From Psychroflexus aestuariivivens (GTDB lineage: Bacteria > Bacteroidota > Bacteroidia > Flavobacteriales > Flavobacteriaceae): DNA of 64,000 nucleotides. Location of the stretch: positions 124,001 through 188,000 of the forward strand of contig NZ_RQVT01000056.1 of the NCBI RefSeq assembly GCF_004010055.1, in the 5' to 3' direction. Shown in pieces: positions 48,539 through 57,338 of this stretch. The notes below the pieces were generated by a model that worked only from the letters and a program-made list of their open reading frames with translations, did no database searches and was not told the DNA's origin. The position numbers and the translations under genes were made by a program. How positions within the stretch are numbered: the first letter of the stretch is position 1; each line of letters starts with the position of its first letter.

Positions 48539-50083
48539 ATGGAAAAAGCCACACAAACATCTACTAAAACCAATTCTAACAATGACGTCATCAGCCTGCA
48601 AAAAGGAAAAATACCACCTCAAGCAGTTGATTTAGAGCAAGTTATTCTTGGCGCAATGATGATCGATAAAAAAGGTGTTGATGAAGTCATCGATATTTTG
48701 CATCCAGATGTTTTTTATAAAGATGCGCATAAGAACATTTATGAAGCCATAATTTCCCTGTTTGAGAAAGGAGACCCAATCGACTTATTAACGGTTTCCA
48801 CAGAGCTTAAACAAAAGAAAAAACTACAAGCTTGTGGTGGCGAATATTACTTGATTCAATTGACGCAAAAAGTATCATCTTCAGCTCATATTGAATTTCA
48901 CTCGAGAATAGTTTTACAGAAATATATTCAGCGGAGTTTAATTAAAATTTCTAATGAAATCATTGAGGAATCTTACGATGAAGGTACAGATGTTTTCGAT
49001 CTACTAGATCACGCTGAATCCAAACTTTACGAAGTTACTCAAGGTAATATTAAAAGATCTTCAGAAACTGCACAAAGTTTGGTTATGCAAGCCAAAAAAC
49101 GCATCGAAGAAATTTCTAATAAAGAAGGTTTGAGTGGCGTTCCATCTGGTTTCAACGATTTAGACAAGCTCACTTCTGGTTGGCAACCTAGTGATTTGGT
49201 TATTATTGCCGCTCGTCCTGGTATGGGAAAAACAGCATTAACGCTGACAATGGCAAGAAATATTGCGGTTGGACAAAATATTCCGGTAGCCTTTTTTTCA
49301 TTGGAAATGTCTTCAGTACAATTGATTACCAGATTAATTTCTTCTGAAACTGGTTTAAATTCAGAAAAACTTAGAACTGGAAATTTAGAAAAACATGAAT
49401 GGGAGCAGCTAAATGTGAAAGTAAAATCATTAGAACAAGCACCATTATTCATAGATGATACGCCGTCTTTATCAATTTTCGATTTGAGGGCAAAAGCCAG
49501 ACGTTTATCATCACAACATGGTATAAAACTTATTGTTGTGGATTATTTGCAATTGATGACCGGTGGAGGAAGCCAAAAAGGCGGAAATCGAGAACAAGAA
49601 ATTTCAACAATTTCACGAAATTTAAAAGCCCTAGCTAAAGAATTGAGTATTCCTGTTTTAGCTTTATCCCAATTATCGCGTGCTGTTGAAACACGTGGCG
49701 GTAGCAAACGCCCACTTTTAAGTGATTTGCGTGAATCTGGTGCGATTGAGCAAGATGCAGATATTGTATCATTTATTTATCGACCAGAATATTATGATAT
49801 TGAAGAATGGGATGATGACGAAAGATCCCCTACGCAAGGACAGGCTGAATTTATTATCGCAAAACACAGAAATGGTGGTTTAGATAACATAAGACTGAAA
49901 TTTATCGGTCAACTTGGTAAATTCGAAAACTTGGAAACTTTCAATTCGCCTTTTGAAATCGGTTCAAGTATGAATGAAAACGAAAAACCAGACACTAATA
50001 ACTTCCCAAATGCGGAAGAAGTTTTCGGAAATTCACCAAGCTCGAATCCTACAAACGATCCTGAAGACGAGGTGCCGTTTTAA
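48539..50083 (+). CDS. dnaB: Replicative DNA helicase DnaB
   Basis: A 514-residue hexameric helicase that unwinds DNA ahead of the replisome. N-terminal domain (PQAVDLEQVILGAMMIDKKG), linker, and RecA-like C-domain with GVPSGFNDLDKLTSGWQPSD, Walker A ARPGMGKTALTLTMARN, FSLEMSSVQLITRL, and LIVVDYLQLMTGG. No intein is present; the known DnaB intein positions are uninterrupted. The acidic tail ends in DPEDEVPF. Confidence 0.98.
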   Translation: MEKATQTSTKTNSNNDVISLQKGKIPPQAVDLEQVILGAMMIDKKGVDEVIDILHPDVFYKDAHKNIYEAIISLFEKGDPIDLLTVSTELKQKKKLQACGGEYYLIQLTQKVSSSAHIEFHSRIVLQKYIQRSLIKISNEIIEESYDEGTDVFDLLDHAESKLYEVTQGNIKRSSETAQSLVMQAKKRIEEISNKEGLSGVPSGFNDLDKLTSGWQPSDLVIIAARPGMGKTALTLTMARNIAVGQNIPVAFFSLEMSSVQLITRLISSETGLNSEKLRTGNLEKHEWEQLNVKVKSLEQAPLFIDDTPSLSIFDLRAKARRLSSQHGIKLIVVDYLQLMTGGGSQKGGNREQEISTISRNLKALAKELSIPVLALSQLSRAVETRGGSKRPLLSDLRESGAIEQDADIVSFIYRPEYYDIEEWDDDERSPTQGQAEFIIAKHRNGGLDNIRLKFIGQLGKFENLETFNSPFEIGSSMNENEKPDTNNFPNAEEVFGNSPSSNPTNDPEDEVPF

Positions 50084-50099
50084 ATTAAAACACATAATT

Positions 50100-51356
50100 A
50101 TGAAATATACGTTAATCGTTTTCTTAATTTGTTTCGGATTGAAATGTCAAGCAAATTTCATTTTGATTCCTATGGATTATGAAACTCAAGAAAATCATCT
50201 GAAAGCATACGGTATCACATACTGGTTGTTGGATGATGGTGAAAAAGTTCAATGGTTGCTGAACTATCGTGGGGGCTCATTTTTAACGCCATATTCAGAT
50301 AAATTAGAAAAAGAATGCACGATTAGAGGGGTTTCTTTTGAAATTATTTCTGATGCTGAATCCAGAGAAATCCTTAACCGCATAAATAGTCCTTCTCAGA
50401 ACATGGAAGCCGTTATGCTCGAAAAAGCACCAAAAATAGCGGTTTACACACCTCAAGGAAACGCTCCATGGGACGACGCAGTTACTATGGTTCTAGAATT
50501 TGCTGAAATTCCATACGAAAAAGTATATGACAAAGAAGTTCTAAACGATGAACTTTTACTTTACGACTGGCTTCACTTGCATCATGAAGATTTTACTGGA
50601 CAATATGGAAAATTTTATCGCGCTTACCGGTCAGCACCTTGGTATATCGAAGAAAAAAAAGAAGCTGAAAGGCTAGCTAAAAGTTTAGGTTTTGATAAAG
50701 TTTCTGAAGCTAAATTAGCAGTTTCAAAAAAAATAAAATCTTATGTTGTTGGCGGCGGATTCATGTTCGCTATGTGTAGTGCCACAGATTCTTTTGATAT
50801 TGCTTTGTCTGCAGACGGCGTTGACATTTGTGAACCGATGTTTGATGGCGATGCCAGCGAATCAGGTTATCAAAACAAAATAGATTATAGCAAAACATTT
50901 GCATTTACTGATTTCATTTTAGAAAAAAGTCCAAATGTTTATGAATATTCTTCTATAGATTTAACCAGTCGTCGTAAAATTCCTAAAGAGAAAGATTATT
51001 TCACTTTAATGGATTTTTCAGCCAAATGGGATCCAATTCCAACGATGTTGTGTCAAAATCACACGGCTTTGGTCAAAGGATTTATGGGCCAAACTACAGC
51101 TTTCAATCCCGACCAAATCAAGTCTAATGTATTGATTATGGGAGAAAACAAAGTCAATGGCGAAGCCAGATATATTCACGGCATCAAAGGCAAGGGCTTT
51201 TTTACATTTTACGGTGGTCACGATCCTGAAGATTACCAACATCGTGTCGGCGATCCAAAAACAGAATTGGAATTGCATCCAAAATCGCCTGGCTATCGGT
51301 TGATTTTAAATAATATTTTATTTCCAGCTGCTGAAAAGAAAAAGCAGAAAACTTGA
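50100..51356 (+). CDS. Exported protein with amidotransferase-like Cys elbow, often labelled asparagine synthetase B
   Basis: A 418-residue exported protein, signal peptide MKYTLIVFLICFGLKCQA (1-18). The ATG at 50100 is chosen because upstream codons of the open frame lie in the dnaB coding sequence. Relatives are common in Bacteroidota and, from memory, are often labelled asparagine synthetase B. That label does not fit: there is no catalytic N-terminal Cys2 and no SGGxDS motif. What is visible is VVGGGFMFAMCSATDSFD with Cys226 in an elbow-like turn and FFTFYGGHDPEDYQ with His374, suggesting a class I glutamine-amidotransferase-like (ThuA/DJ-1-type) fold. Function unknown. Confidence 0.82.
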   Translation: MKYTLIVFLICFGLKCQANFILIPMDYETQENHLKAYGITYWLLDDGEKVQWLLNYRGGSFLTPYSDKLEKECTIRGVSFEIISDAESREILNRINSPSQNMEAVMLEKAPKIAVYTPQGNAPWDDAVTMVLEFAEIPYEKVYDKEVLNDELLLYDWLHLHHEDFTGQYGKFYRAYRSAPWYIEEKKEAERLAKSLGFDKVSEAKLAVSKKIKSYVVGGGFMFAMCSATDSFDIALSADGVDICEPMFDGDASESGYQNKIDYSKTFAFTDFILEKSPNVYEYSSIDLTSRRKIPKEKDYFTLMDFSAKWDPIPTMLCQNHTALVKGFMGQTTAFNPDQIKSNVLIMGENKVNGEARYIHGIKGKGFFTFYGGHDPEDYQHRVGDPKTELELHPKSPGYRLILNNILFPAAEKKKQKT

Positions 51357-51378
51357 TTTTGATTTTTTCTGAAGAATT

Positions 51379-52134
51379 TTACTTAAAAATTTTCTTTTTC
51401 CGAAGTTCAAAGTTTTGCCCAAGATAAACTTTTCGTACCATTTCATCTTCGGCTAACTCTTCAGGTTGACCGTGTTTCAAGATTCGCCCTTCAAACATTA
51501 AATACGTTCTATCGGTAATGGCTAAAGTTTCTTGGACATTATGGTCGGTGATGAGAATCCCAATATTTTTATCTTTCAATTGCGCCACAATTTTCTGAAT
51601 ATCTTCCACTGCAACAGGGTCTACACCCGCAAAAGGTTCGTCCAATAAAATAAATTTTGGATCTGTAGCTAGAGCTCTTGCAATTTCTGTTCGCCGTCTT
51701 TCTCCACCAGACAATAAATCTCCACGATTTGTACGAATGTGATTTAAACCAAACTCACTAATCAAAGCTTCCATTTTCTTCTCACGTTCTTCTTTGTTCA
51801 GGTTTGTCAATTGCAGAACACTCATAATGTTGTCTTCAATGCTCAATTTTCTAAAAATCGAAGCTTCCTGAGCCAAATATCCAATGCCATTTTGAGCACG
51901 TTTATACATTGGGAATTTTGTAATGTTGGTATCATCCAAATAAATTTTACCACCATTTGGTTTTATCAGACCAACAATCATGTAAAAAGATGTGGTTTTT
52001 CCAGCGCCGTTTGGCCCTAATAAACCAACAATTTCACCTTGGCTAACTTTCACTGAGACGCCTTTCACTACCTCTACACCTTTGTAAGATTTGATTAAAT
52101 TTTCAGCTTTTAATGTGGCTTGGTGTTGACTCAT
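51379..52134 (-). CDS. lptB: LPS export ABC transporter ATPase LptB
   Basis: A 251-residue ATPase that powers LPS extraction from the inner membrane with LptF/LptG. Walker A LLGPNGAGKTTSFYMIVG, signature LLSGGERRRTEIARAL and Walker B KFILLDEPFAGVDPVA identify the LptB subfamily. It begins 1 base after the stop of an unknown membrane protein gene in the kdsD-tatC-CMD-membrane-lptB run. It is convergent with the exported 418-aa gene, 22 bases apart, with no terminator hairpin seen between. Confidence 0.96.
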   Translation of the reverse strand: MSQHQATLKAENLIKSYKGVEVVKGVSVKVSQGEIVGLLGPNGAGKTTSFYMIVGLIKPNGGKIYLDDTNITKFPMYKRAQNGIGYLAQEASIFRKLSIEDNIMSVLQLTNLNKEEREKKMEALISEFGLNHIRTNRGDLLSGGERRRTEIARALATDPKFILLDEPFAGVDPVAVEDIQKIVAQLKDKNIGILITDHNVQETLAITDRTYLMFEGRILKHGQPEELAEDEMVRKVYLGQNFELRKKKIFK

Positions 52135-52135
52135 T

Positions 52136-52795
52136 CTAATTTAGTTTTCTTTGTTTTGAAGTGTGAATTAAAATTTCAACCACACCAATAAAAATTATAG
52201 CATAAGCCAACAATTCGATGCTTTCTTCAGAAGCATCCTTGACTGGACGCATAAACTCTCTGATATCTACAACTTTTTCGCCGGCATCTTCTATAACGTA
52301 TTTATTATGAGTTTCTTTCAGCAAATCAATCCAAATAATTTTACGTCCATATAATCTGGAAAATACGTGCAAAATAATTAATCCTGAAAAGAAAAATGAA
52401 AATCCATAAGTTTTAGATATTGATGCAGTTTCCAAAATAATTTTTTTCCAGTTTTTGATTAACATCACTACCACCAAAACTAATATGATTAAGGCCAGAA
52501 CTTGCCACGCTTTATCAAATAGCTGAGTATTCAACCAAAAATCGAATTCTCTAACAAAATGAATTCCTAAGAACCCGGATAAAGCAAAACAAAAAACCTT
52601 ATAATCTTTGTTTTTACTTCCAAAAATCAGCAGTAATAAGGCACTTAAACCCACAAGAATTTCCTGAGAAATTTCAGTTAAAGAATCCTCTTTGAGTTCG
52701 CCTTGACTAAAATCGTACTGGGTAACTAATGAAATTAAAAACATTATTCCGCAATAAGCAATAAGTCTAACAAATAGTGGCAGTATGGCTTTCAT
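52136..52795 (-). CDS. Multi-spanning membrane protein, function unknown
   Basis: A 219-residue protein with about five or six membrane helices (near residues 6-26, 45-60, 68-82, 97-113, 130-147 and 196-211) and a more polar loop at 155-190. No family recognised. Immediately upstream of lptB (1 base between) and 22 bases after the AhpD-like gene. Confidence 0.72.
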   Translation of the reverse strand: MKAILPLFVRLIAYCGIMFLISLVTQYDFSQGELKEDSLTEISQEILVGLSALLLLIFGSKNKDYKVFCFALSGFLGIHFVREFDFWLNTQLFDKAWQVLALIILVLVVVMLIKNWKKIILETASISKTYGFSFFFSGLIILHVFSRLYGRKIIWIDLLKETHNKYVIEDAGEKVVDIREFMRPVKDASEESIELLAYAIIFIGVVEILIHTSKQRKLN

Positions 52796-52817
52796 ATCAA
52801 TCTAAAATTAGGTCTTT

Positions 52818-53180
52818 TTACTCGGTTGTTTTTCCAAATTTATCCTCAAGGGCTTCCCAATATTCAAAGGCACGTCTAAGGTGTGGAATAACTATGGTTC
52901 CACCAACTAAAGTTCCAATACTAAGTGCTTCCACAACCTGTTCCCTATTCAAACCTTCTTTATAAGAAGATTCTAGATGATATTTTACACAATCATCACA
53001 TCGTAAAACTAAAGATGAGACTAAACCTAGCAATTCTTTGGTTTTTACATCCAAAGCGCCTTTGGCAAAAGAATTAGTATCAAGATTAAAAATACGTTTA
53101 AGTACTTTATTATTCTCCTCTAAAATCTTTCCATTCATTTTTGCCCTGTAGGCTTCAAATTCGTCAACTAAATCAATCAT
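52818..53180 (-). CDS. Carboxymuconolactone decarboxylase (AhpD-like) family protein
   Basis: A 120-residue AhpD-type protein with the redox motif CDDCVKYH (Cys61, Cys64, His68). AhpD-like proteins pass electrons to peroxidases or act on peroxides; no ahpC is close. The start overlaps the end of tatC by four bases, so it is translated in step with it. Confidence 0.9.
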   Translation of the reverse strand: MIDLVDEFEAYRAKMNGKILEENNKVLKRIFNLDTNSFAKGALDVKTKELLGLVSSLVLRCDDCVKYHLESSYKEGLNREQVVEALSIGTLVGGTIVIPHLRRAFEYWEALEDKFGKTTE

Positions 53181-54016
53181 GTTTGTCTTTGTTTTTCTTT
53201 TTTACGTTGTTTTCTTATTACAATTTTTGAGATGAAGATACTAATTTCATATAGAATGAGTACTGGAATGGCAACAATCACTTGGCTCGCAATATCGGGC
53301 GGAGTGATTAATGCTGAAATAATCAATATAAAAACCAGAGCATATTTTCTGTTTTTCTTTAAAAATTCGGGAGTAACTAAACCGATTTTAGTTAAAAAAT
53401 ACATAATCACTGGTAATTCGAAAATCAAGCCACTAGCCAATACAGATGCACGCACAAGTCCTATATAGCTACTTAAATCAAAGTCGTTAAAAACTTCTTC
53501 ACTAACGCTATAACTTCCCAAAAAGTTAATTGACAATGGAGTGATGACATAATAACCAAAAAGCACACCTATAAAAAACAAAAAAGAAGTGATAAATATA
53601 AACCAGCGTGCATTATTACGTTCTGAGCTTTTTAGACCTGGTGCCACAAAAGCCCAAAATTGATACATTACATAAGGAAATGAAATAATAAAACCTGCTG
53701 TAATCGATGTCCAAATATGCGCACTAAATTGTCCCGAAACAGTTCTACTTTGAATTCTAAAAGGCAATTCGGTGAAACAAAAGCTATCCTCGAGTTTGAA
53801 AAACTTAGAGATGTTACAAAGCATTTCATAGGTCCAAAATTTAGCACTTTTAGGCCCAAAAATAATGTCGTTAAAAATAAAATCTTTCATAGCAAACGCA
53901 ACACCTCCACCAACTAAAATGGCAAGTGTAGCGCGTAATAAATGCCATCTCAAATCCTCTAGATGATCCAGAAATGACATTTCATCTGGATTTTTCTTTG
54001 TTTTCTTTTTTACCAT
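53177..54016 (-). CDS. tatC: Sec-independent protein translocase TatC
   Basis: The receptor subunit of the twin-arginine pathway. 279 residues, six membrane helices, starting near KKTKKNPDEMSFLDHLEDLR (the conserved cytoplasmic SFLDHLEDLR region) and with FELPVIMYFLTKIGLVTPEFL and ALITPPDIASQ near the C terminus. tatA/B are not in the window. It is 6 bases after the kdsD stop and overlaps the AhpD-like gene. Confidence 0.96.
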   Translation of the reverse strand: MVKKKTKKNPDEMSFLDHLEDLRWHLLRATLAILVGGGVAFAMKDFIFNDIIFGPKSAKFWTYEMLCNISKFFKLEDSFCFTELPFRIQSRTVSGQFSAHIWTSITAGFIISFPYVMYQFWAFVAPGLKSSERNNARWFIFITSFLFFIGVLFGYYVITPLSINFLGSYSVSEEVFNDFDLSSYIGLVRASVLASGLIFELPVIMYFLTKIGLVTPEFLKKNRKYALVFILIISALITPPDIASQVIVAIPVLILYEISIFISKIVIRKQRKKEKQRQT

Positions 54017-54022
54017 TAAATA

Positions 54023-54985
54023 TTATATAATTCCTTCTTTCACTAAATCGTGTAAATGTACGATACCAGCATAATTTCCTTCTTCGTGAGCAATTAACTG
54101 GGTTATATCGTAAGTTTCAAGAACCTCCAATGCATCGATAGCCATGGAATCATTTGAAATGGTTTTAGGATTTTTTGACATAATATCTTTTGCTGTCAAT
54201 TTTGTAAAATCATCAGTTTCTGTCAACATTCTTCGTAAATCTCCATCTGTGATAATACCTAATATTTTTTTGTTCTCTATGACTGTCGTAACCCCTAACA
54301 TATTTTTGGTGATTTCAACAATAACATCTTTGATCGAGGCTTCAGGTTGAACTTGCGGCTTCATGTTTTGTGAAGTAATATCCTTTACCCGTAAATACAA
54401 AGTTTTGCCTAAAGCACCACCAGGATGGAATTTTGCAAAATCATCGCTAGAAAAACCTCTCAATTTCAGTAAACTTATAGCAAGTGCATCTCCAAGCACC
54501 ATTTGTGCTGTAGTACTAGTTGTTGGTGCCAAATTATTCGGACAAGCTTCCTTTTCCACGAAAGAATTCAAGACAAAATCAGCTTGTTTTCCAAGAAAGG
54601 AATCTTTATTTCCTGTAAGTGCAATTAATTTATTCTTGAAATTCTTTATTAATGGCGCCAAGACTTTTATTTCTGGCGTATTACCGCTTTTTGAAATACA
54701 AATCACAACATCATCTTTAAGAATAGTTCCTAAATCTCCATGAATGGCATCTGCAGCATGCATGAATACTGCTGGAGTTCCTGTTGAATTAAGCGTAGCT
54801 ACAATTTTGCTAGCAATAATGGCACTTTTGCCTACACCTGTAACAATTACACGCCCTTTAGATTCGTAAATTGTACGCACTGCTGCTGAAAATGATTCAT
54901 CAATCAATGACTCTAAATGCTCTATAGCTTTAGCCTGCATTAAAATTGTTTCTTTTGCAACAGATTGTATGGCAATATCGTTCAT
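54023..54985 (-). CDS. kdsD: Arabinose-5-phosphate isomerase (KdsD/KpsF family)
   Basis: Makes arabinose-5-phosphate from ribulose-5-phosphate for Kdo synthesis in LPS. 320 residues: SIS domain (VTGVGKSAIIASKIVATLNSTG, HGDLGTILKDDVVICISKSG) and two CBS domains from about 205. The neighbouring LPS gene lptB lies further down the same strand. A TAAGTTTG promoter box and the divergent recQ share the short intergenic region. Confidence 0.95.
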   Translation of the reverse strand: MNDIAIQSVAKETILMQAKAIEHLESLIDESFSAAVRTIYESKGRVIVTGVGKSAIIASKIVATLNSTGTPAVFMHAADAIHGDLGTILKDDVVICISKSGNTPEIKVLAPLIKNFKNKLIALTGNKDSFLGKQADFVLNSFVEKEACPNNLAPTTSTTAQMVLGDALAISLLKLRGFSSDDFAKFHPGGALGKTLYLRVKDITSQNMKPQVQPEASIKDVIVEITKNMLGVTTVIENKKILGIITDGDLRRMLTETDDFTKLTAKDIMSKNPKTISNDSMAIDALEVLETYDITQLIAHEEGNYAGIVHLHDLVKEGII

Positions 54986-55007
54986 AAAAATAGCGTTTTA
55001 GGACTTG

Positions 55008-55015
55008 CAAACTTA
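55008..55015 (-). promoter_or_regulatory. kdsD operon -7 promoter box
   Basis: The minus strand reads TAAGTTTG, ending 22 bases before the kdsD ATG, back to back with the recQ box. Confidence 0.55.
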
Positions 55016-55032
55016 TAAAGATTGCGTATATT

Positions 55033-55040
55033 TAATTTTG
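55033..55040 (+). promoter_or_regulatory. recQ -7 promoter box
   Basis: TAATTTTG matches TAnnTTTG and ends 34 bases before the TTG start of recQ. Confidence 0.55.
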
Positions 55041-55074
55041 CAAAGGTAAAATAAAACAAAATATTAAGATTCAA

Positions 55075-57261
55075 TTGGCACAAATCAATTTACATCAGGA
55101 ATTAAAAAAATACTTTGGATTTGATGAATTCAAAGGATTACAAGAAAAAGTAATTGAAAGCATTATATCAAACCAACATACATTTGTAATTATGCCGACT
55201 GGCGGTGGCAAATCTTTGTGTTACCAGTTACCCGCTTTAATTAAAGAAGGAACAGCAATTGTCGTATCTCCGCTTATTGCTTTAATGAAAAATCAAGTTG
55301 ATACCTTACGTGGTTTATCAGACAATCCTGGCATTGCTCATGTACTGAATTCTTCACTGAACAAAACACAAGTCAAGCAGGTTAAGGAAGATATTTCTAG
55401 CGGGGTAACTAAATTGCTTTACGTGGCACCAGAATCGCTTACTAAACAAGAATACATTGATTTTCTAAAACAAGAAAAAATTTCTTTCTTAGCAATAGAT
55501 GAAGCACATTGTATTTCTGAATGGGGACACGACTTTAGACCAGAATATCGAAACCTTAAGAATATATTAGAAAGAATTGGCGATGATATTCCAATTATCG
55601 GTTTAACGGCAACTGCAACACCAAAAGTGCAGGAAGACATTCTGAAAAATCTCAGAATACCTAATGCCAATACTTTTAAAGCTTCATTCAACAGACCAAA
55701 TCTGTATTATGAAATAAGACCCAAAACAAGCGAAATTGATTCGGATATCATCAAATTCGTCAAAAAGAATACTGGGAAAAGCGGAATTATTTATTGTCTT
55801 AGCAGAAAACGTGTAGAACAACTCGCTCAAACACTTCAGGTCAACGGCGTTAAAGCTGTTCCGTATCATGCTGGGCTTGATGCCAAAAGCAGAAGCAAAC
55901 ATCAAGATATGTTTTTGATGGAAGAAATAGACGTTGTTGTCGCAACAATTGCTTTTGGTATGGGAATTGACAAACCAGACGTCCGTTTTGTGATCCACAA
56001 TGATATTCCAAAAAGTATAGAAAGTTACTACCAAGAAACTGGACGCGCAGGGAGAGATGGCGGTGAAGGCCATTGTATTGCGTATTACAGTTATAAAGAT
56101 ATTGAGAAACTAGAAAAATTTATGAGTGGCAAACCAGTTGCTGAACAAGAAATTGGTCATGCCCTACTCCAAGATGTCGTCGCTTTTGCTGAAAGTTCAA
56201 TCTCAAGGCGAAAATTCATCCTGCATTATTTCGGTGAAGAATTTGACACCGCAACGGGTGAAGGTGGTGACATGGACGATAATGTTCGCTTTCCTAAGAA
56301 AAAGAAAGAAGCCAAAGATGATGTTGTTTTACTTTTAAAAACAGTAAAACAAACCGGTCAGCTTTTCAAATCTAAAGAGATAGTTCACACTATAACTGGA
56401 AAAAGCAATGTCCTGATTAAATCTAATAAAGCTGAAAAATTAGAAGTTTTTGGTGCTGGTAAAGACAAAGAACCGCCATATTGGACAGCTTTGCTGAGAC
56501 AAGTTCTGATTGCAGGCTACTTAAAGAAAGAATTGGAATCTTACGGCGTTGTAAAAATGCAACCTAAAGGAGAAGAGTTTTTAGAAAACCCTGAAAGTTT
56601 CATGATGGCTGAAGATCATGATTATAGCAGCGATTCTGCAAGCTATACGCCAGTTACTAGAAACGCTGGCTCGGACCCGAAGCTTCTAAAAATGTTGAAA
56701 GACCTCAGAAAAAAAGTAGCTAAAAAGAAAGATATTCCACCATTTGTAGTATTTCAAGATCCATCTCTCGATGATATGGCGCTGAAGTATCCGATTTCAC
56801 ATGAAGAATTAATCAATATTCATGGCGTTGGTGAAGGAAAAGCTAAAAAATTCGGAAAAGAATTCATTCAACTGATCAACGATTATGTTGAAGAAAACGA
56901 TATTGTTAGGCCAGATGATTTAGTTGTTAAAAGTACCGGAGCAAACAGTGCTAATAAACTTTATATCATTCAAAATATTGACAGAAAATTACCATTAACA
57001 GATATCGCTCATGGTAAAGGTTTTGATATGAATCAGTTTATTAAAGAGATGGAAGCTATTGTTTACAGTGGTACAAAATTAAACATTAATTACTGGCTGG
57101 ATGATATGCTAGATGAAGATCAGCAGGAAGATATTCACGATTATTTTCTAGATGCAGAATCTGACAATATAAATGATGCCCTTAACGAGTTTGATGGTGA
57201 TTATGATGAAGAAGAGCTACGACTTTATAGAATTAAATTTATAAGTGAAGAAGCAAATTAA
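55075..57261 (+). CDS. recQ: RecQ ATP-dependent DNA helicase, zinc cysteines missing
   Basis: A 728-residue 3'-5' helicase of genome repair. Helicase core: Walker A PTGGGKSL at 41-48, DEAH box at 142-145 (DEAHCISEWGHDFRPEY), motif III LTATATP, motif VI QETGRAGRDG. The RQC zinc-binding region at about 377-403 has Ser377 before Arg-Arg and then E-G-G-D-M-D-D-N at 396-403, with none of the four zinc cysteines of E. coli RecQ. An HRDC-like domain follows near 535-615, then an acidic C-terminal extension. The start is TTG at 55075: no ATG is in frame nearby upstream. It is divergent from kdsD. Confidence 0.95.
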   Translation: MAQINLHQELKKYFGFDEFKGLQEKVIESIISNQHTFVIMPTGGGKSLCYQLPALIKEGTAIVVSPLIALMKNQVDTLRGLSDNPGIAHVLNSSLNKTQVKQVKEDISSGVTKLLYVAPESLTKQEYIDFLKQEKISFLAIDEAHCISEWGHDFRPEYRNLKNILERIGDDIPIIGLTATATPKVQEDILKNLRIPNANTFKASFNRPNLYYEIRPKTSEIDSDIIKFVKKNTGKSGIIYCLSRKRVEQLAQTLQVNGVKAVPYHAGLDAKSRSKHQDMFLMEEIDVVVATIAFGMGIDKPDVRFVIHNDIPKSIESYYQETGRAGRDGGEGHCIAYYSYKDIEKLEKFMSGKPVAEQEIGHALLQDVVAFAESSISRRKFILHYFGEEFDTATGEGGDMDDNVRFPKKKKEAKDDVVLLLKTVKQTGQLFKSKEIVHTITGKSNVLIKSNKAEKLEVFGAGKDKEPPYWTALLRQVLIAGYLKKELESYGVVKMQPKGEEFLENPESFMMAEDHDYSSDSASYTPVTRNAGSDPKLLKMLKDLRKKVAKKKDIPPFVVFQDPSLDDMALKYPISHEELINIHGVGEGKAKKFGKEFIQLINDYVEENDIVRPDDLVVKSTGANSANKLYIIQNIDRKLPLTDIAHGKGFDMNQFIKEMEAIVYSGTKLNINYWLDDMLDEDQQEDIHDYFLDAESDNINDALNEFDGDYDEEELRLYRIKFISEEAN

Positions 57262-57280
57262 ATAGATATTTAATCAAAAC

Positions 57281-57320
57281 AAATAATCCCCGATTTTAAA
57301 TTTAAAATCGGGGATTATTT
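57281..57320. terminator. Bidirectional recQ/ctlX terminator, 40-base perfect palindrome
   Basis: AAATAATCCCCGATTTTAAA followed directly by its exact reverse complement, a 20-bp stem with no spacer. It lies between the convergent recQ and the minus-strand gene and can stop both transcripts. Confidence 0.88.
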
Positions 57321-57338
57321 ATTTTCAAAAGTTAAAGA

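Noticed and set aside
49974-50099. Extended N terminus of the 418-residue exported protein
   Set aside because: It overlaps the dnaB coding sequence and would hide the signal peptide.
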